Source: Clostridiaceae bacterium Marseille-Q4143
GTDB lineage: Bacteria; Bacillota; Clostridia; Lachnospirales; Lachnospiraceae
Direction of reading: 5' to 3'
Length of the DNA stretch: 64,000 bases
Assembly (NCBI GenBank): GCA_018228645.1
Contig: CP073693.1
Location: forward strand, 248,001-312,000
Shown: positions 47,746-56,028 of the stretch, in pieces
How the letters are laid out: every line of letters starts with the position of its first letter
How positions within the stretch are numbered: the stretch's first letter is position 1
Position numbers and translations under genes: made by a program
The notes under the pieces: model-generated
Databases searched by the model: none
Seen by the model: the letters and a program-made list of their open reading frames with translations, nothing else
What the model was told of the DNA's origin: nothing

Positions 47746-48420
47746 TTAAAAGGTAACCTCACCATCATGTGCAATCAGAGATGCTCCGATCATTCCGTCC
47801 AGAGCTGCTACTTCAGATACCAGTCCGCTTTCATCTTTCACGCGGAGCTCTACCACCATATCCAGACGTCCTTTGGACAGGTTTCTGGATTTTACTTTGT
47901 AGGATTTTGCATATTTTCCAACCACATCAAGCACGGTCTGCTCATCATCCATTTTGGAACTGTTGACAACCAGCATCATCGGCGCTCTGCTGACCGGGAT
48001 CATATCCAGAACCAGAATAAATACCGTAACAGCTACGGAAGTAACCAATGCCACTTCATACAGGCCTGCTCCACAGATGATTCCGATACTGATAGACCAG
48101 AATAAGAACACAAGATCCATCGGATCTTTGATAGCGGTACGGAAACGTACGATGGACAGTGCTCCGACCATACCAAGAGAAATCACCAGGTTGGACTGCA
48201 TAGCCAGAATGATGGCTGCAGTGATCAGGGACATAGCTGCCAGGGCAATATTAAAATTCTTGGAATAAAATACCTTTCTGGTTACCAATCGGTAAATTGC
48301 GAAAATGTAAAGTGCCAGAAGTGCGGTCACAAACAGAGTTGCCGCAATCTTTGCGGTTGTAATGTCCATGCCATTGAACCCCTCCAGAAATGATTTTTTA
48401 AATACGTCTTTAAATCCCAT
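47746..48420 (-). CDS. DUF4956 membrane protein
   Basis: A 224-residue membrane protein of the DUF4956 family. Three to four hydrophobic helices lie in residues 20-145 (IAATLFVTALLALYIFAIYRLV; ALAAMSLITAAIILAM; LGMVGALSIVRFRTAIKDPMDLVFLFWSISIGIICGAG), followed by a soluble alpha/beta tail. The GALSIVRFRTAIKDP motif is the family core. It sits between a VTC-domain gene and glycosyltransferases, one of the arrangements in which VTC, DUF4956 and CotH are found together. Function unknown; association with polyphosphate synthesis is by context. Strong AAGGAG start. Confidence 0.88.
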   Translation of the reverse strand: MGFKDVFKKSFLEGFNGMDITTAKIAATLFVTALLALYIFAIYRLVTRKVFYSKNFNIALAAMSLITAAIILAMQSNLVISLGMVGALSIVRFRTAIKDPMDLVFLFWSISIGIICGAGLYEVALVTSVAVTVFILVLDMIPVSRAPMMLVVNSSKMDDEQTVLDVVGKYAKSYKVKSRNLSKGRLDMVVELRVKDESGLVSEVAALDGMIGASLIAHDGEVTF

Positions 48421-48450
48421 CTTATGTAATCTCCTTTTCTTTTTTATAAT

Positions 48451-49167
48451 TTAAAGATGATATTTTCTGCAAAGATAATATTTGGAATAAGCGGTTTGTC
48501 TCAGATTATCAAGTTGTGCGGCCTGATAAATATAATCCGGCAGATATTCGTCATATTTCACTTCCAGGATGTGATGCCCCGCCGGCATGATCGGCCTTAA
48601 GGGAATCTGGTCTTCCAGGAAGAGATCCACCCGGGAGCCTCCCCGGATGTTTTCGTCCAGCGTCACGCGCACATTGCCAAGGGGATAGATATACGGTACA
48701 CGGTCATACTCTACGATCACCTTTGGCTGCATCAGCGTTGTCTTCATGAGCATCACCAGCTTGTTCAGAAGAGGCGGCGTCTCTTTTGTGATCTCAGGAG
48801 TCTGTCCCGCCATCAGCATTCTACACTGCTCCTCTGTCAGCGGGCAGGATATTTTCTGTGTCTTTCCCCTGACTTTTCTTTTCAGTTCCAGAGAAATACG
48901 TTCTGCGCTGTGATTATAGATCCGGATACGGAACTTTTCCCTTGGATCTGTTCCTGCCTCATTTTCCATCAGACACCGATCATAGTAATCATCAAAATAC
49001 AGGCTCCGGATGTTATAGATGCCATCCTCTCCCGCATGGGGATCAAGCGGAATCAGCCCCGACAGCCGGCACTGAAGATTCTTCAGCTGTGCATAGGAGC
49101 ATTCATACTTGAACTCATGCCGGAACCTGTTCTCCATCAATGACGGATCAAATACTTTTAGTTCCAT
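48451..49167 (-). CDS. VTC-domain protein (polyphosphate polymerase family)
   Basis: A 238-residue protein made only of a VTC/triphosphate-tunnel fold. It begins FRHEFKYECSYAQLKNLQCRL, has YNIRSLYFDDYYDRC, the basic FRIRIYN and SLELKRKVRGKTQKISC strands, VIVEYDRVPYI and ends HILEVKYDEYLP. In yeast Vtc4 this tunnel polymerises ATP gamma-phosphates to polyphosphate; the basic and acidic residues that line it are present here. A bacterial stand-alone version next to DUF4956 suggests a membrane complex. Polyphosphate synthesis is inferred. Confidence 0.88.
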   Translation of the reverse strand: MELKVFDPSLMENRFRHEFKYECSYAQLKNLQCRLSGLIPLDPHAGEDGIYNIRSLYFDDYYDRCLMENEAGTDPREKFRIRIYNHSAERISLELKRKVRGKTQKISCPLTEEQCRMLMAGQTPEITKETPPLLNKLVMLMKTTLMQPKVIVEYDRVPYIYPLGNVRVTLDENIRGGSRVDLFLEDQIPLRPIMPAGHHILEVKYDEYLPDYIYQAAQLDNLRQTAYSKYYLCRKYHL

Positions 49168-49199
49168 AGATTCACTCTCATTTCTATCTTATTATTGTG

Positions 49200-50828
49200 T
49201 CACTTCTCTATCTGTTCATCCATGTTTTTCATAGTTTCGTCAAGCCATGCAATTCTCGTTTTCAGATAGGATTCCATTCCTTCATAATCACCATCATGCC
49301 GGCTGTCCGGCCAACGTGCTGCGTCTCTCGCAAATGCACCGGAATCCTGTACCTCATGAATGCAGTCATCCAGCATATTCTTAAGATTTTCATCTGACAG
49401 CTCATCCTGTCGGAGTTTCTGCCATCTGGCCGCCACTTTTTCCCGGATATTTCCCACATCCAGTTTTAAAAGCCGGTCCAGAAACGGCCATTCCAGATAA
49501 TCCTGCGCATGTTCCGGCGACCACTGCACATACAGTTGTTCCCCATCATCCACATAGGTATTTCCCCAGGTCAGGTCTGTATCCCACGGCACCAGATACA
49601 TCCGGTAACCGTCGGATTCCTTTTTGAAAGCAAAGAACATGTTTTTATAAATATTGTCTTCTGCATACATCATCTGCAGATACAGCCAGATGTCTGCAAC
49701 GTTGTCCATATTAAGCAGCTTTTCCGCTTCTGCCCGAAACGTTTCATCGTCAGACTGGCACATTTCCACAAATGTCCGGAAACATTTCCAGTCCTCTCCA
49801 TTTCCCTGACCATTTCGTCCTTTCAGTTCCATTCCGAGAACTGTCAGGTATTCAGACGGAGCAACGGAATCCATGGTCTCCGCCAGAAGTTCTCTTCCGT
49901 AAGTCCTCTTATAGAGATATTCCTGATCTGAAATTTCCAGCTGCGTGCTGTCTATCGGTTCAAAAATCCCGTAAAGACCTCTGTACTCTCCGTTCACCAC
50001 CAGCTCCACATATTTCATGCTGGTGCCAAACCGGGTGTCATAAGGTGTATCCCATGCTCCAAGCCTGTCCCAGATCCGGGTATTGAACTGATCCCGCACT
50101 TTCGTGCCGTCACTGTATATGGCATAAAAGATCCAGGAATCGGACTTCCTCATTCCCAGAACCTTTTCTTTGTTTTTATTGATTACACCTGTGGATGTGA
50201 CAGAGATCAGATCCACCCGGTAACCCTTCTTCGGGTAAGCTCTGGTCGTCTGACCTCTCTCGTGTGCCTGAAAAACTGATTTGAGTGTCCAGTCTTCCTT
50301 TCCACAGTTTTCATAGAACTCGACGCTTCCGGCAAATACCGTATCCACATCAAGGCTTGCATCTGTCTCCATACGTACCACCGGCAGACCAGTGAATACC
50401 ACATAGATTGTCGTACAGGTTCCTTCCTTTTCATTCCATGCCAGAAACGGCACTGCATAACCGGATGAAACCGTCTCTTTTTTTTCAAGACGCGTATAAT
50501 CTTCCAGTGGAAGGATTCCAAATTCCCCACTCTGGTCGGCAAAGGTTCCTGCTTCCCATGCATCCGTTTCCATATCTACCGGAAGATAGAATGTCAGACT
50601 TTCCCTGTCACATGCCAGCAGTTCGCCTTTAAAACACAGCTGCACGGAAGTTCCGTCAAGAGTCTTTGCCAGGCGTTTCTGCAGTTTACGCGCTTCATGA
50701 ACCTCACCTTTCAGAGCACCGCTCTCATAAGTGTCCTGGATTTCGGCATGTTCAGATTCATGCACGAAAAAAAAGAGGGAGCCAATGAATAGCAGTACGC
50801 TGAAAAGCAGCGCCATCTTTTTTACCAC
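49200..50828 (-). CDS. CotH-family protein kinase-like, membrane anchored
   Basis: A 542-residue exported protein. One signal or anchor helix (about 5-22), a beta-rich region (about 60-170, including VVRMETDASLDV), then the CotH domain (about 200-500): RTRAYPKKGYRVDL, KSDSWIFYAIYSDGTKVRDQFNTRIWDRLG, YVELVVNGEYRGLYGIFEPID and YLVPWDTDLTWGNTYVD with the metal-binding Asp residues. CotH is an atypical kinase known from spore coat assembly; here it would act outside the membrane. Start is a GTG (50826-50828) behind AGGAGAG. First gene of the operon running to the LCP gene. Confidence 0.88.
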   Translation of the reverse strand: MVKKMALLFSVLLFIGSLFFFVHESEHAEIQDTYESGALKGEVHEARKLQKRLAKTLDGTSVQLCFKGELLACDRESLTFYLPVDMETDAWEAGTFADQSGEFGILPLEDYTRLEKKETVSSGYAVPFLAWNEKEGTCTTIYVVFTGLPVVRMETDASLDVDTVFAGSVEFYENCGKEDWTLKSVFQAHERGQTTRAYPKKGYRVDLISVTSTGVINKNKEKVLGMRKSDSWIFYAIYSDGTKVRDQFNTRIWDRLGAWDTPYDTRFGTSMKYVELVVNGEYRGLYGIFEPIDSTQLEISDQEYLYKRTYGRELLAETMDSVAPSEYLTVLGMELKGRNGQGNGEDWKCFRTFVEMCQSDDETFRAEAEKLLNMDNVADIWLYLQMMYAEDNIYKNMFFAFKKESDGYRMYLVPWDTDLTWGNTYVDDGEQLYVQWSPEHAQDYLEWPFLDRLLKLDVGNIREKVAARWQKLRQDELSDENLKNMLDDCIHEVQDSGAFARDAARWPDSRHDGDYEGMESYLKTRIAWLDETMKNMDEQIEK

Positions 50829-50883
50829 TCTGTCTCTCCTGTCTATTTTATACGAAATCTTTTCGCAACTTTATTTAGAGTTC

Positions 50884-50912
50884 ATTATATCAGCTTTGCC
50901 GTGGATACGCAA
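50884..50912 (-). promoter_or_regulatory. Promoter of the cotH-VTC-glycosyltransferase operon
   Basis: Minus-strand TTGCGT (50907-50912), 17-bp spacer, perfect TATAAT (50884-50889), about 55 bp before the GTG of cotH. Confidence 0.65.
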
Positions 50913-50995
50913 CTTTACTTTTTCTTTACACGCTCAAACAGACATTGTGATACAGAAGTTAAGAAATTGTTCACGTTTCCGCAAGGCCTTATCCC

Positions 50996-51025
50996 TTTAC
51001 TTTTCCGGGTAATCTGTGTTATGGT
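50996..51025 (+). promoter_or_regulatory. Possible promoter of the phosphatase lipoprotein gene
   Basis: TTTACT (50996-51001), 18-bp spacer, TATGGT (51020-51025), 40 bp before the ATG. Moderate match only. Confidence 0.4.
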
Positions 51026-51064
51026 AAACCAAATATATTAAGTAACTGTTAAGGAGATCCTGCA

Positions 51065-52420
51065 ATGATGAAAAAAAGACTATTGCTTCTTGCAGCCCTG
51101 TTGATGATTACAGCGGCAGGCTGCGGTAAAGCAGATTCAGAAAATACAGAACAGCCGGCCGCAGAGGAAGCTGTCCAGGAAGAAGTAAGCCCTCCGGCCC
51201 CCGGCGAAGAGACCTGGAGCACCGCACCTTCCTACTCTGCCACGCTGATCACCTCCACTCCTATCCGATATCTTTCCGTTACCGTGGGAGCAGCCGAGTC
51301 AGATGTCAATATGACCTGGTATTCCCCTTCTTCCGCCGCAGGTGAAGTGCTTCTTACTACTGCTGATGACACGGATTTTGCGAATGCCCAGTCTTTTCCG
51401 GCATCAGATCCCACTGCTTCGGAGATCACTTCCGGATATTATATAAACCGCGCTGCGGTAAGCGGTCTTTCACCGGAAACAGAGTATATTTATAAAGTAG
51501 GAAATGAAGAAGGATATTCTCCGGTCTACTCCTACACCACTCCGCCATTCTCTGATACGTTCCGTTTTACGGCTATCGGAGATCCTCAGCTTGGCAAACC
51601 GGTTGATGAGCTTGATAACCAGAAAACCACTTTTAAAAAGGTGCTGAACAAAATCAAATATCATTTTCCGGATTCCAGTTTTCTGATCTCTCTTGGTGAT
51701 CAGGTCAACGATTATAACGATACGGAACAGTATGACGCCTTTTTAAACCAGCCGGTACTTTACAGCCTTTCTCTGGCTCCTGTCAAAGGGAATCACGACA
51801 TGGGTGGTCCGGAGTATTCCGAGCACTTCACTCTTCCGGATCAATCAAATATTGGTACCTGTGATGACGAAGGTGATGGAGATTACTGGTTCGTGCGCGG
51901 AGATGCCCTTTTTATGGTGCTGGATGTAATGGATGAAAATAAATGGGGCGACCATGAAGAATTTATCGCGGATGCCTGTGAAGCCAACCCGGAAGTCCGC
52001 TGGAAGCTGGTCTTCTCCCACTATTCTCCCTATAATTCCTATGAGGAATATATGGAAAAAGGCCAGGAGATGCGCCCCTATTTTCTGAAGTTTGCAGACG
52101 ACTATGATATCGACGCTGTGCTTTGCGGACACAATCACTGCTATATGAGAAGTTATTTTATCAATGAAGACGGAACCTGGCAGGATTACGAAAGTCCTGC
52201 TGTTGATCCGGAGGGCACCCTATATCTGACCCTTGGTTCTTCCAGCGGAAGTCTTTATCACAAACCTTCTGTCCAAGAGGAAGCGGCTGTCAGTGAAAAG
52301 CAGAAAGGTCCGCAGGTGACAGATGTCCAGGTTGCTCCTGACTCTCTGACTTTCACGACTTATGATGCAGAGACCTGGGAAATCATTGATACCTATGAAA
52401 TTAATAAAAGTGTAGGATAA
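51065..52420 (+). CDS. Purple acid phosphatase-like metallophosphatase lipoprotein
   Basis: A 451-residue exported enzyme. Lipoprotein signal MMKKRLLLLAALLMITAAGCGK (Cys at about 20), an acidic spacer, a fibronectin-like purple acid phosphatase N-domain (about 70-160), then the calcineurin-type metallophosphatase core with all metal motifs: GDPQLGK, SLGDQVNDYND, KGNHD, the His in FSHYSPYN and GHNHCYMRSY. It would hydrolyse phosphoesters on the cell surface. It faces away from the cotH operon and lies between the two glycan blocks. AAGGAG precedes the ATG. Confidence 0.92.
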   Translation: MMKKRLLLLAALLMITAAGCGKADSENTEQPAAEEAVQEEVSPPAPGEETWSTAPSYSATLITSTPIRYLSVTVGAAESDVNMTWYSPSSAAGEVLLTTADDTDFANAQSFPASDPTASEITSGYYINRAAVSGLSPETEYIYKVGNEEGYSPVYSYTTPPFSDTFRFTAIGDPQLGKPVDELDNQKTTFKKVLNKIKYHFPDSSFLISLGDQVNDYNDTEQYDAFLNQPVLYSLSLAPVKGNHDMGGPEYSEHFTLPDQSNIGTCDDEGDGDYWFVRGDALFMVLDVMDENKWGDHEEFIADACEANPEVRWKLVFSHYSPYNSYEEYMEKGQEMRPYFLKFADDYDIDAVLCGHNHCYMRSYFINEDGTWQDYESPAVDPEGTLYLTLGSSSGSLYHKPSVQEEAAVSEKQKGPQVTDVQVAPDSLTFTTYDAETWEIIDTYEINKSVG

Positions 52421-52430
52421 ATTTCCGGCA

Positions 52431-52478
52431 CTGCAAAAAACGGCTGCGCCAGCATCGAGGTGGCACAGCCGTTTTTGT
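52431..52478. terminator. Bidirectional terminator between phosphatase and gtrA genes
   Basis: CGGCTGCGCCA (52441-52451) and TGGCACAGCCG (52461-52471) form an 11-bp stem with a 9-nt loop; A6 precedes and T5 follows, so it can end transcripts from both convergent sides. Confidence 0.85.
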
Positions 52479-52485
52479 ATTCTTT

Positions 52486-52875
52486 TTAATTTTTCTTTTC
52501 AATAAACATCTTTCTGGTCACAAAATTGTAAACCATTACAATGGCCGTCGCACCAATCTTGGTAATCATATAATGGATTCCCATGAGGTCCGTTCCCAGC
52601 CACATGCAGAGTTCGTTGACACCAAGACCTACAATACTCAGCAGCACGAACACAATAAATTCTTTTATCTTATTTTTATCTTTGTCAGTCTCAAAAACAA
52701 AGGCCACGCTTAAGATATAATTGACGGTTACGGATACGGAGAAGGAAACCGTACTGGAAACCATATAATTGATTCCAAACACTTCCGTCAGGAAGACCAT
52801 GATCCCATAATCAATAAAGAAACATAAGACTCCCACAAAACCAAATTTAATCATCTGTTGAATTAATTTTACCAT
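52486..52875 (-). CDS. GtrA-family membrane protein
   Basis: A 129-residue protein with four transmembrane helices: IKFGFVGVLCFFIDYGIMVFL, FSVSVTVNYILSVAFVF, FIVFVLLSIVGLGVNELC and TAIVMVYNFVTRKMFI, the GtrA pattern. GtrA-type proteins take part in moving undecaprenyl-phosphate-linked sugars across the membrane, usually with a GT2 partner. Last gene of the 52.5-64 kb polysaccharide block, 4 bp after the SGNH gene. Confidence 0.9.
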   Translation of the reverse strand: MVKLIQQMIKFGFVGVLCFFIDYGIMVFLTEVFGINYMVSSTVSFSVSVTVNYILSVAFVFETDKDKNKIKEFIVFVLLSIVGLGVNELCMWLGTDLMGIHYMITKIGATAIVMVYNFVTRKMFIEKKN

Positions 52876-52879
52876 ATAT

Positions 52880-54103
52880 TTACTCCCATTCTGCTTTTGT
52901 TCCGCAGATCACACTGTACAGACAGTCTGCAATCTGTTCATAAGCTGCTCTTCCCGGATGTACCGCATCTGTCGGAACTTCCTGCATCACATCCGAGTGG
53001 GGACTTACCGGTTCCTCCGTCGTGTCAAAATTATTGGCACTGTCCACGCAGATTGCTGCCGGAACAAAATATAGATAATCTTCATCATTCAGTGTTTCTT
53101 CCAGATAGGTCATCAGATGAAAAACTTTTTGATCTTCCTCATATTTATACCGGTCACTGTAAAGAGCATACCCCTTATTATTCCAGGAACCGATACCATC
53201 CTGATTGGCCGGATAGATGGTATGCACCAGATAAATCGGCAGTTTCGGCTCATCTTCATGAATTTTCTTCACAATTTTGATAATATTATCACCATTTTCC
53301 ACCGGATCTACATCCAGTCCGTTGGTCCCCAGGAACAATTCCACCGCATCCGGGTGAAAACCTGTTTTTTTCTTATAATAATTCCAGTCAAAACTGCCGG
53401 TTTCCTCATTATAGAACGGATGCACTTCTTCATGGGGGTCTTCCATCGTGTACGGACTGTCGGTCAGATAGTTGGCTGCCGAAAAGCCTCTTCTCGTCTC
53501 TGTCAGAGACCCGCCCACACCGCGGGTTCCCATATAGACAATCTGATTATCCGTAAGCGTATTCAGTTCTTCATAAGTTGCTGTATTGCAGGACAGGCTG
53601 TCTCCGATGGTCAGCAGTGAAAAACTTTTTTCCTGCTCTCCCAGGTCTTCTACAATCTTTAACGTGGTCGATGTCGTTGCCACCTGAGTTCCATTATCAT
53701 CAAAAATGGTGAAGATCAGCGGATACTCACCCAGCAGTTCCTCCGTTCCCGTAATTGAAAACTTCCGCTGCATGTTCTTTCCCACTGCACAGGTCCATTT
53801 CACATTATAATCCTCAATACGGGTTCCAAGAGAAGAGACCTGACTGTTATAAAGTTCCAGCGTCACGCCCTGTGCCACATATATTTTTTCAGGAAGAAAC
53901 AGCTGCACGCTGGCGTACAGGCCTTCATCATTCTGCACGACTCCTTTTGCATCCAGTTTCTTATTCAGTTTGCTGACTTCGTATTCTCTTGCCAGTTCAT
54001 GGATCACCAGCACTGCTCCCAGAAAAATACAGCAGATGGTCAGTGCCAGTATCGTACTGCGGTATGCATTTCTGATGACTTTTTCCCGTTCAATTCTCTT
54101 CAT
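52880..54103 (-). CDS. Membrane-anchored SGNH-hydrolase-like protein
   Basis: A 407-residue protein. One N-terminal transmembrane helix (about 17-35) follows a basic start, then a beta-rich stalk (about 60-155), then an SGNH esterase domain: block I LLTIGDSLSC with the Ser, block III LGTNGLDVDP with the Gly/Asn, and block V TDAVHPGRAAY with Asp-x-x-His. Such enzymes add or remove O-acetyl groups on surface glycans. Its place behind the large GT2 and before gtrA suggests modification of the polymer. ATG follows AGAGG. Confidence 0.85.
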   Translation of the reverse strand: MKRIEREKVIRNAYRSTILALTICCIFLGAVLVIHELAREYEVSKLNKKLDAKGVVQNDEGLYASVQLFLPEKIYVAQGVTLELYNSQVSSLGTRIEDYNVKWTCAVGKNMQRKFSITGTEELLGEYPLIFTIFDDNGTQVATTSTTLKIVEDLGEQEKSFSLLTIGDSLSCNTATYEELNTLTDNQIVYMGTRGVGGSLTETRRGFSAANYLTDSPYTMEDPHEEVHPFYNEETGSFDWNYYKKKTGFHPDAVELFLGTNGLDVDPVENGDNIIKIVKKIHEDEPKLPIYLVHTIYPANQDGIGSWNNKGYALYSDRYKYEEDQKVFHLMTYLEETLNDEDYLYFVPAAICVDSANNFDTTEEPVSPHSDVMQEVPTDAVHPGRAAYEQIADCLYSVICGTKAEWE

Positions 54104-54113
54104 GTCTCAACCT

Positions 54114-56006
54114 CTAAAAGCGCAGGGTAAAATCAGAATAATCCAATGAAAAATTCGGATTATAATAGGGATCTCCGGCATCCAGCTGTGCTTTCCATTT
54201 TTCACGGAAATGCGCGCATTCTCTTTCATAACGGCGAAGCTTCTCGCCTTCTTCCATTCCTCTTGTCTTGGATTCATAGTGATAAAGCTCTGCAAATGGA
54301 GTGAAAATATTTAAATATCCTGCTTCTCTGAGCTTCAAGCAGAAGTCCACGTCGTTGAGAGAAATCGTAAAACTTTCATCCAGGCCGCCCACCTGATCGT
54401 AAGCAGCTCTGCTCACCATGAGGCATGCACCCGTGACAGCTGTCACATCCTGTGCATAACAAAGGCGTCCCATATAGCCTAGATGCTGTCTTGGCATCTT
54501 ATAATGGGTATGTCCTGCAGAACGATGGGCTCCAAGACCGATGACCACACCCGCATGCTGGATCGTATCATCTCCATAATAGAGCTTTGCTCCGGCTGCA
54601 CCCACGTCTTTTCGCTGTGCATACATAAGAAGCTGCTCCATCCAGTCGGGAGTAATGACTTCTGTATCATTATTTAACAGAAGCAGATACTCTCCCCTGG
54701 TCTTACTTACACCAAAGTTGTTGATCCTGGAGTAGTTAAACTCGCCTTCGTAGGTCACTACCTGTACCTGAGGCAGTGCTTCCAGTTCTTTATAATAGTC
54801 AAAGATGCTCTGTTCCTTGCTGTTATTCTCCACAACCACGATCTCGTAATTGCTCCATGTAGATTTGTTCACGATGGACTGAATACATCTTCTTAAGTCT
54901 TCCACATGATCCTTGTTGGGAATCACAATGCTTACAAGGGGCGTTCCGGTAATGGGATATTTGATCTGGAAAATAGTCGGGAATGCTCTTGTGCTCTCCA
55001 CTTCCACTTCAATGCCATAGTAATCCCGCATATGATCATGCACCGCACGTTTTGCCGCATCAATCGCATAGGTCTTTGCTCCGATATCTGCCGCCACCGA
55101 CTGGGGATGAGATCTCCAGTAGTAGAGAATCTTCGGAATATGCTGTACATTCTTTGCCTCTTCCGTCAGACGTAAGATCATATCATGATCCTGGCTTCCG
55201 TCGTACTCGGAGCGGAACAGCCCGGTCTTCTTCAGAAGATCCGCATCAAACATGGAGAAGTGGCAGATATAGTTGTTGGCCCGCAGGTTGTCCGGGGAAT
55301 AATCCGGTTTAAAATGCAGGACAATCAGATCGTCAAGATTCGGGGAGGTAAAGGTTGCCTCATCTGTATAGACATAATCCGCATCCTTCTCACAGACTGT
55401 CTTCACACACTCAAAGAGCAGGCTCGGATGCATCACATCATCATGGTCAAAAAGTCCAATGAAATTACCCGTTGCCATGGAAAAGCATACATTGGTATTT
55501 CCGGAAATCCCCAGATTCTTCTCAATCTTTTTGTAGACGATTCTCTGGTCCTTTTTCTGATAATCCAGACAAATTTCACCCACATCCTGATGTTTGTCAT
55601 CACTGCCGTCTGCCAGACAGAGTTCCCAGTTTTTATAGGTCTGCGCCTGCACGGACTCGATCATCTCCCGCAGGAATTTTTCCGGGGTATTGTAAAGAGG
55701 TACCAGCACGCTGATCTTGATCTCTCTTGGAAATACAGTCTCTTCTTCTCTCCGGCGCTCTTCTGCATTCGGAAAGCTCTTTGTTCCAAAATCCACCCGT
55801 TTGGCTGCCTCACCTTTTTTCTGTTTCCAGCGTTTGTACATTCCCTTGATGCCTCCATAATGGATGTAAGCATTGCGGGTACGGATCACAAAATGAACCA
55901 CCACGCGGACTGGCTTGGATAATTTCCAGTACCATGTATCTCTCACTGCATCAAATCGTTTGTCTCTGTGTTCAGGCAGATCTGCCTGCTTGTTTTCTTT
56001 ACTCAT
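54114..56006 (-). CDS. Two-domain glycosyltransferase family 2
   Basis: A 630-residue protein with two apparently intact GT2 modules. N-module (about 90-330): ISVLVPLYNTPEKFLREMIESVQAQTY, LADGSDDKH, LFDHDDVMHPSL and DMILRL. C-module (about 360-600): LVSIVIPNKDHVEDLRRCI, VVVENNSKEQ, LLNNDTEVITPDWMEQ and SLNDVDFCLKLREAGY. Such double enzymes often add two residues of a repeat, e.g. rhamnosyltransferases. Paralogous to the 586-residue protein at 45982-47742, in which the second module is degenerate. It lies between the methyltransferase-kinase and SGNH genes. Confidence 0.9.
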   Translation of the reverse strand: MSKENKQADLPEHRDKRFDAVRDTWYWKLSKPVRVVVHFVIRTRNAYIHYGGIKGMYKRWKQKKGEAAKRVDFGTKSFPNAEERRREEETVFPREIKISVLVPLYNTPEKFLREMIESVQAQTYKNWELCLADGSDDKHQDVGEICLDYQKKDQRIVYKKIEKNLGISGNTNVCFSMATGNFIGLFDHDDVMHPSLLFECVKTVCEKDADYVYTDEATFTSPNLDDLIVLHFKPDYSPDNLRANNYICHFSMFDADLLKKTGLFRSEYDGSQDHDMILRLTEEAKNVQHIPKILYYWRSHPQSVAADIGAKTYAIDAAKRAVHDHMRDYYGIEVEVESTRAFPTIFQIKYPITGTPLVSIVIPNKDHVEDLRRCIQSIVNKSTWSNYEIVVVENNSKEQSIFDYYKELEALPQVQVVTYEGEFNYSRINNFGVSKTRGEYLLLLNNDTEVITPDWMEQLLMYAQRKDVGAAGAKLYYGDDTIQHAGVVIGLGAHRSAGHTHYKMPRQHLGYMGRLCYAQDVTAVTGACLMVSRAAYDQVGGLDESFTISLNDVDFCLKLREAGYLNIFTPFAELYHYESKTRGMEEGEKLRRYERECAHFREKWKAQLDAGDPYYNPNFSLDYSDFTLRF

Positions 56007-56028
56007 ACGAATTTCCTTCTATTGAAAC

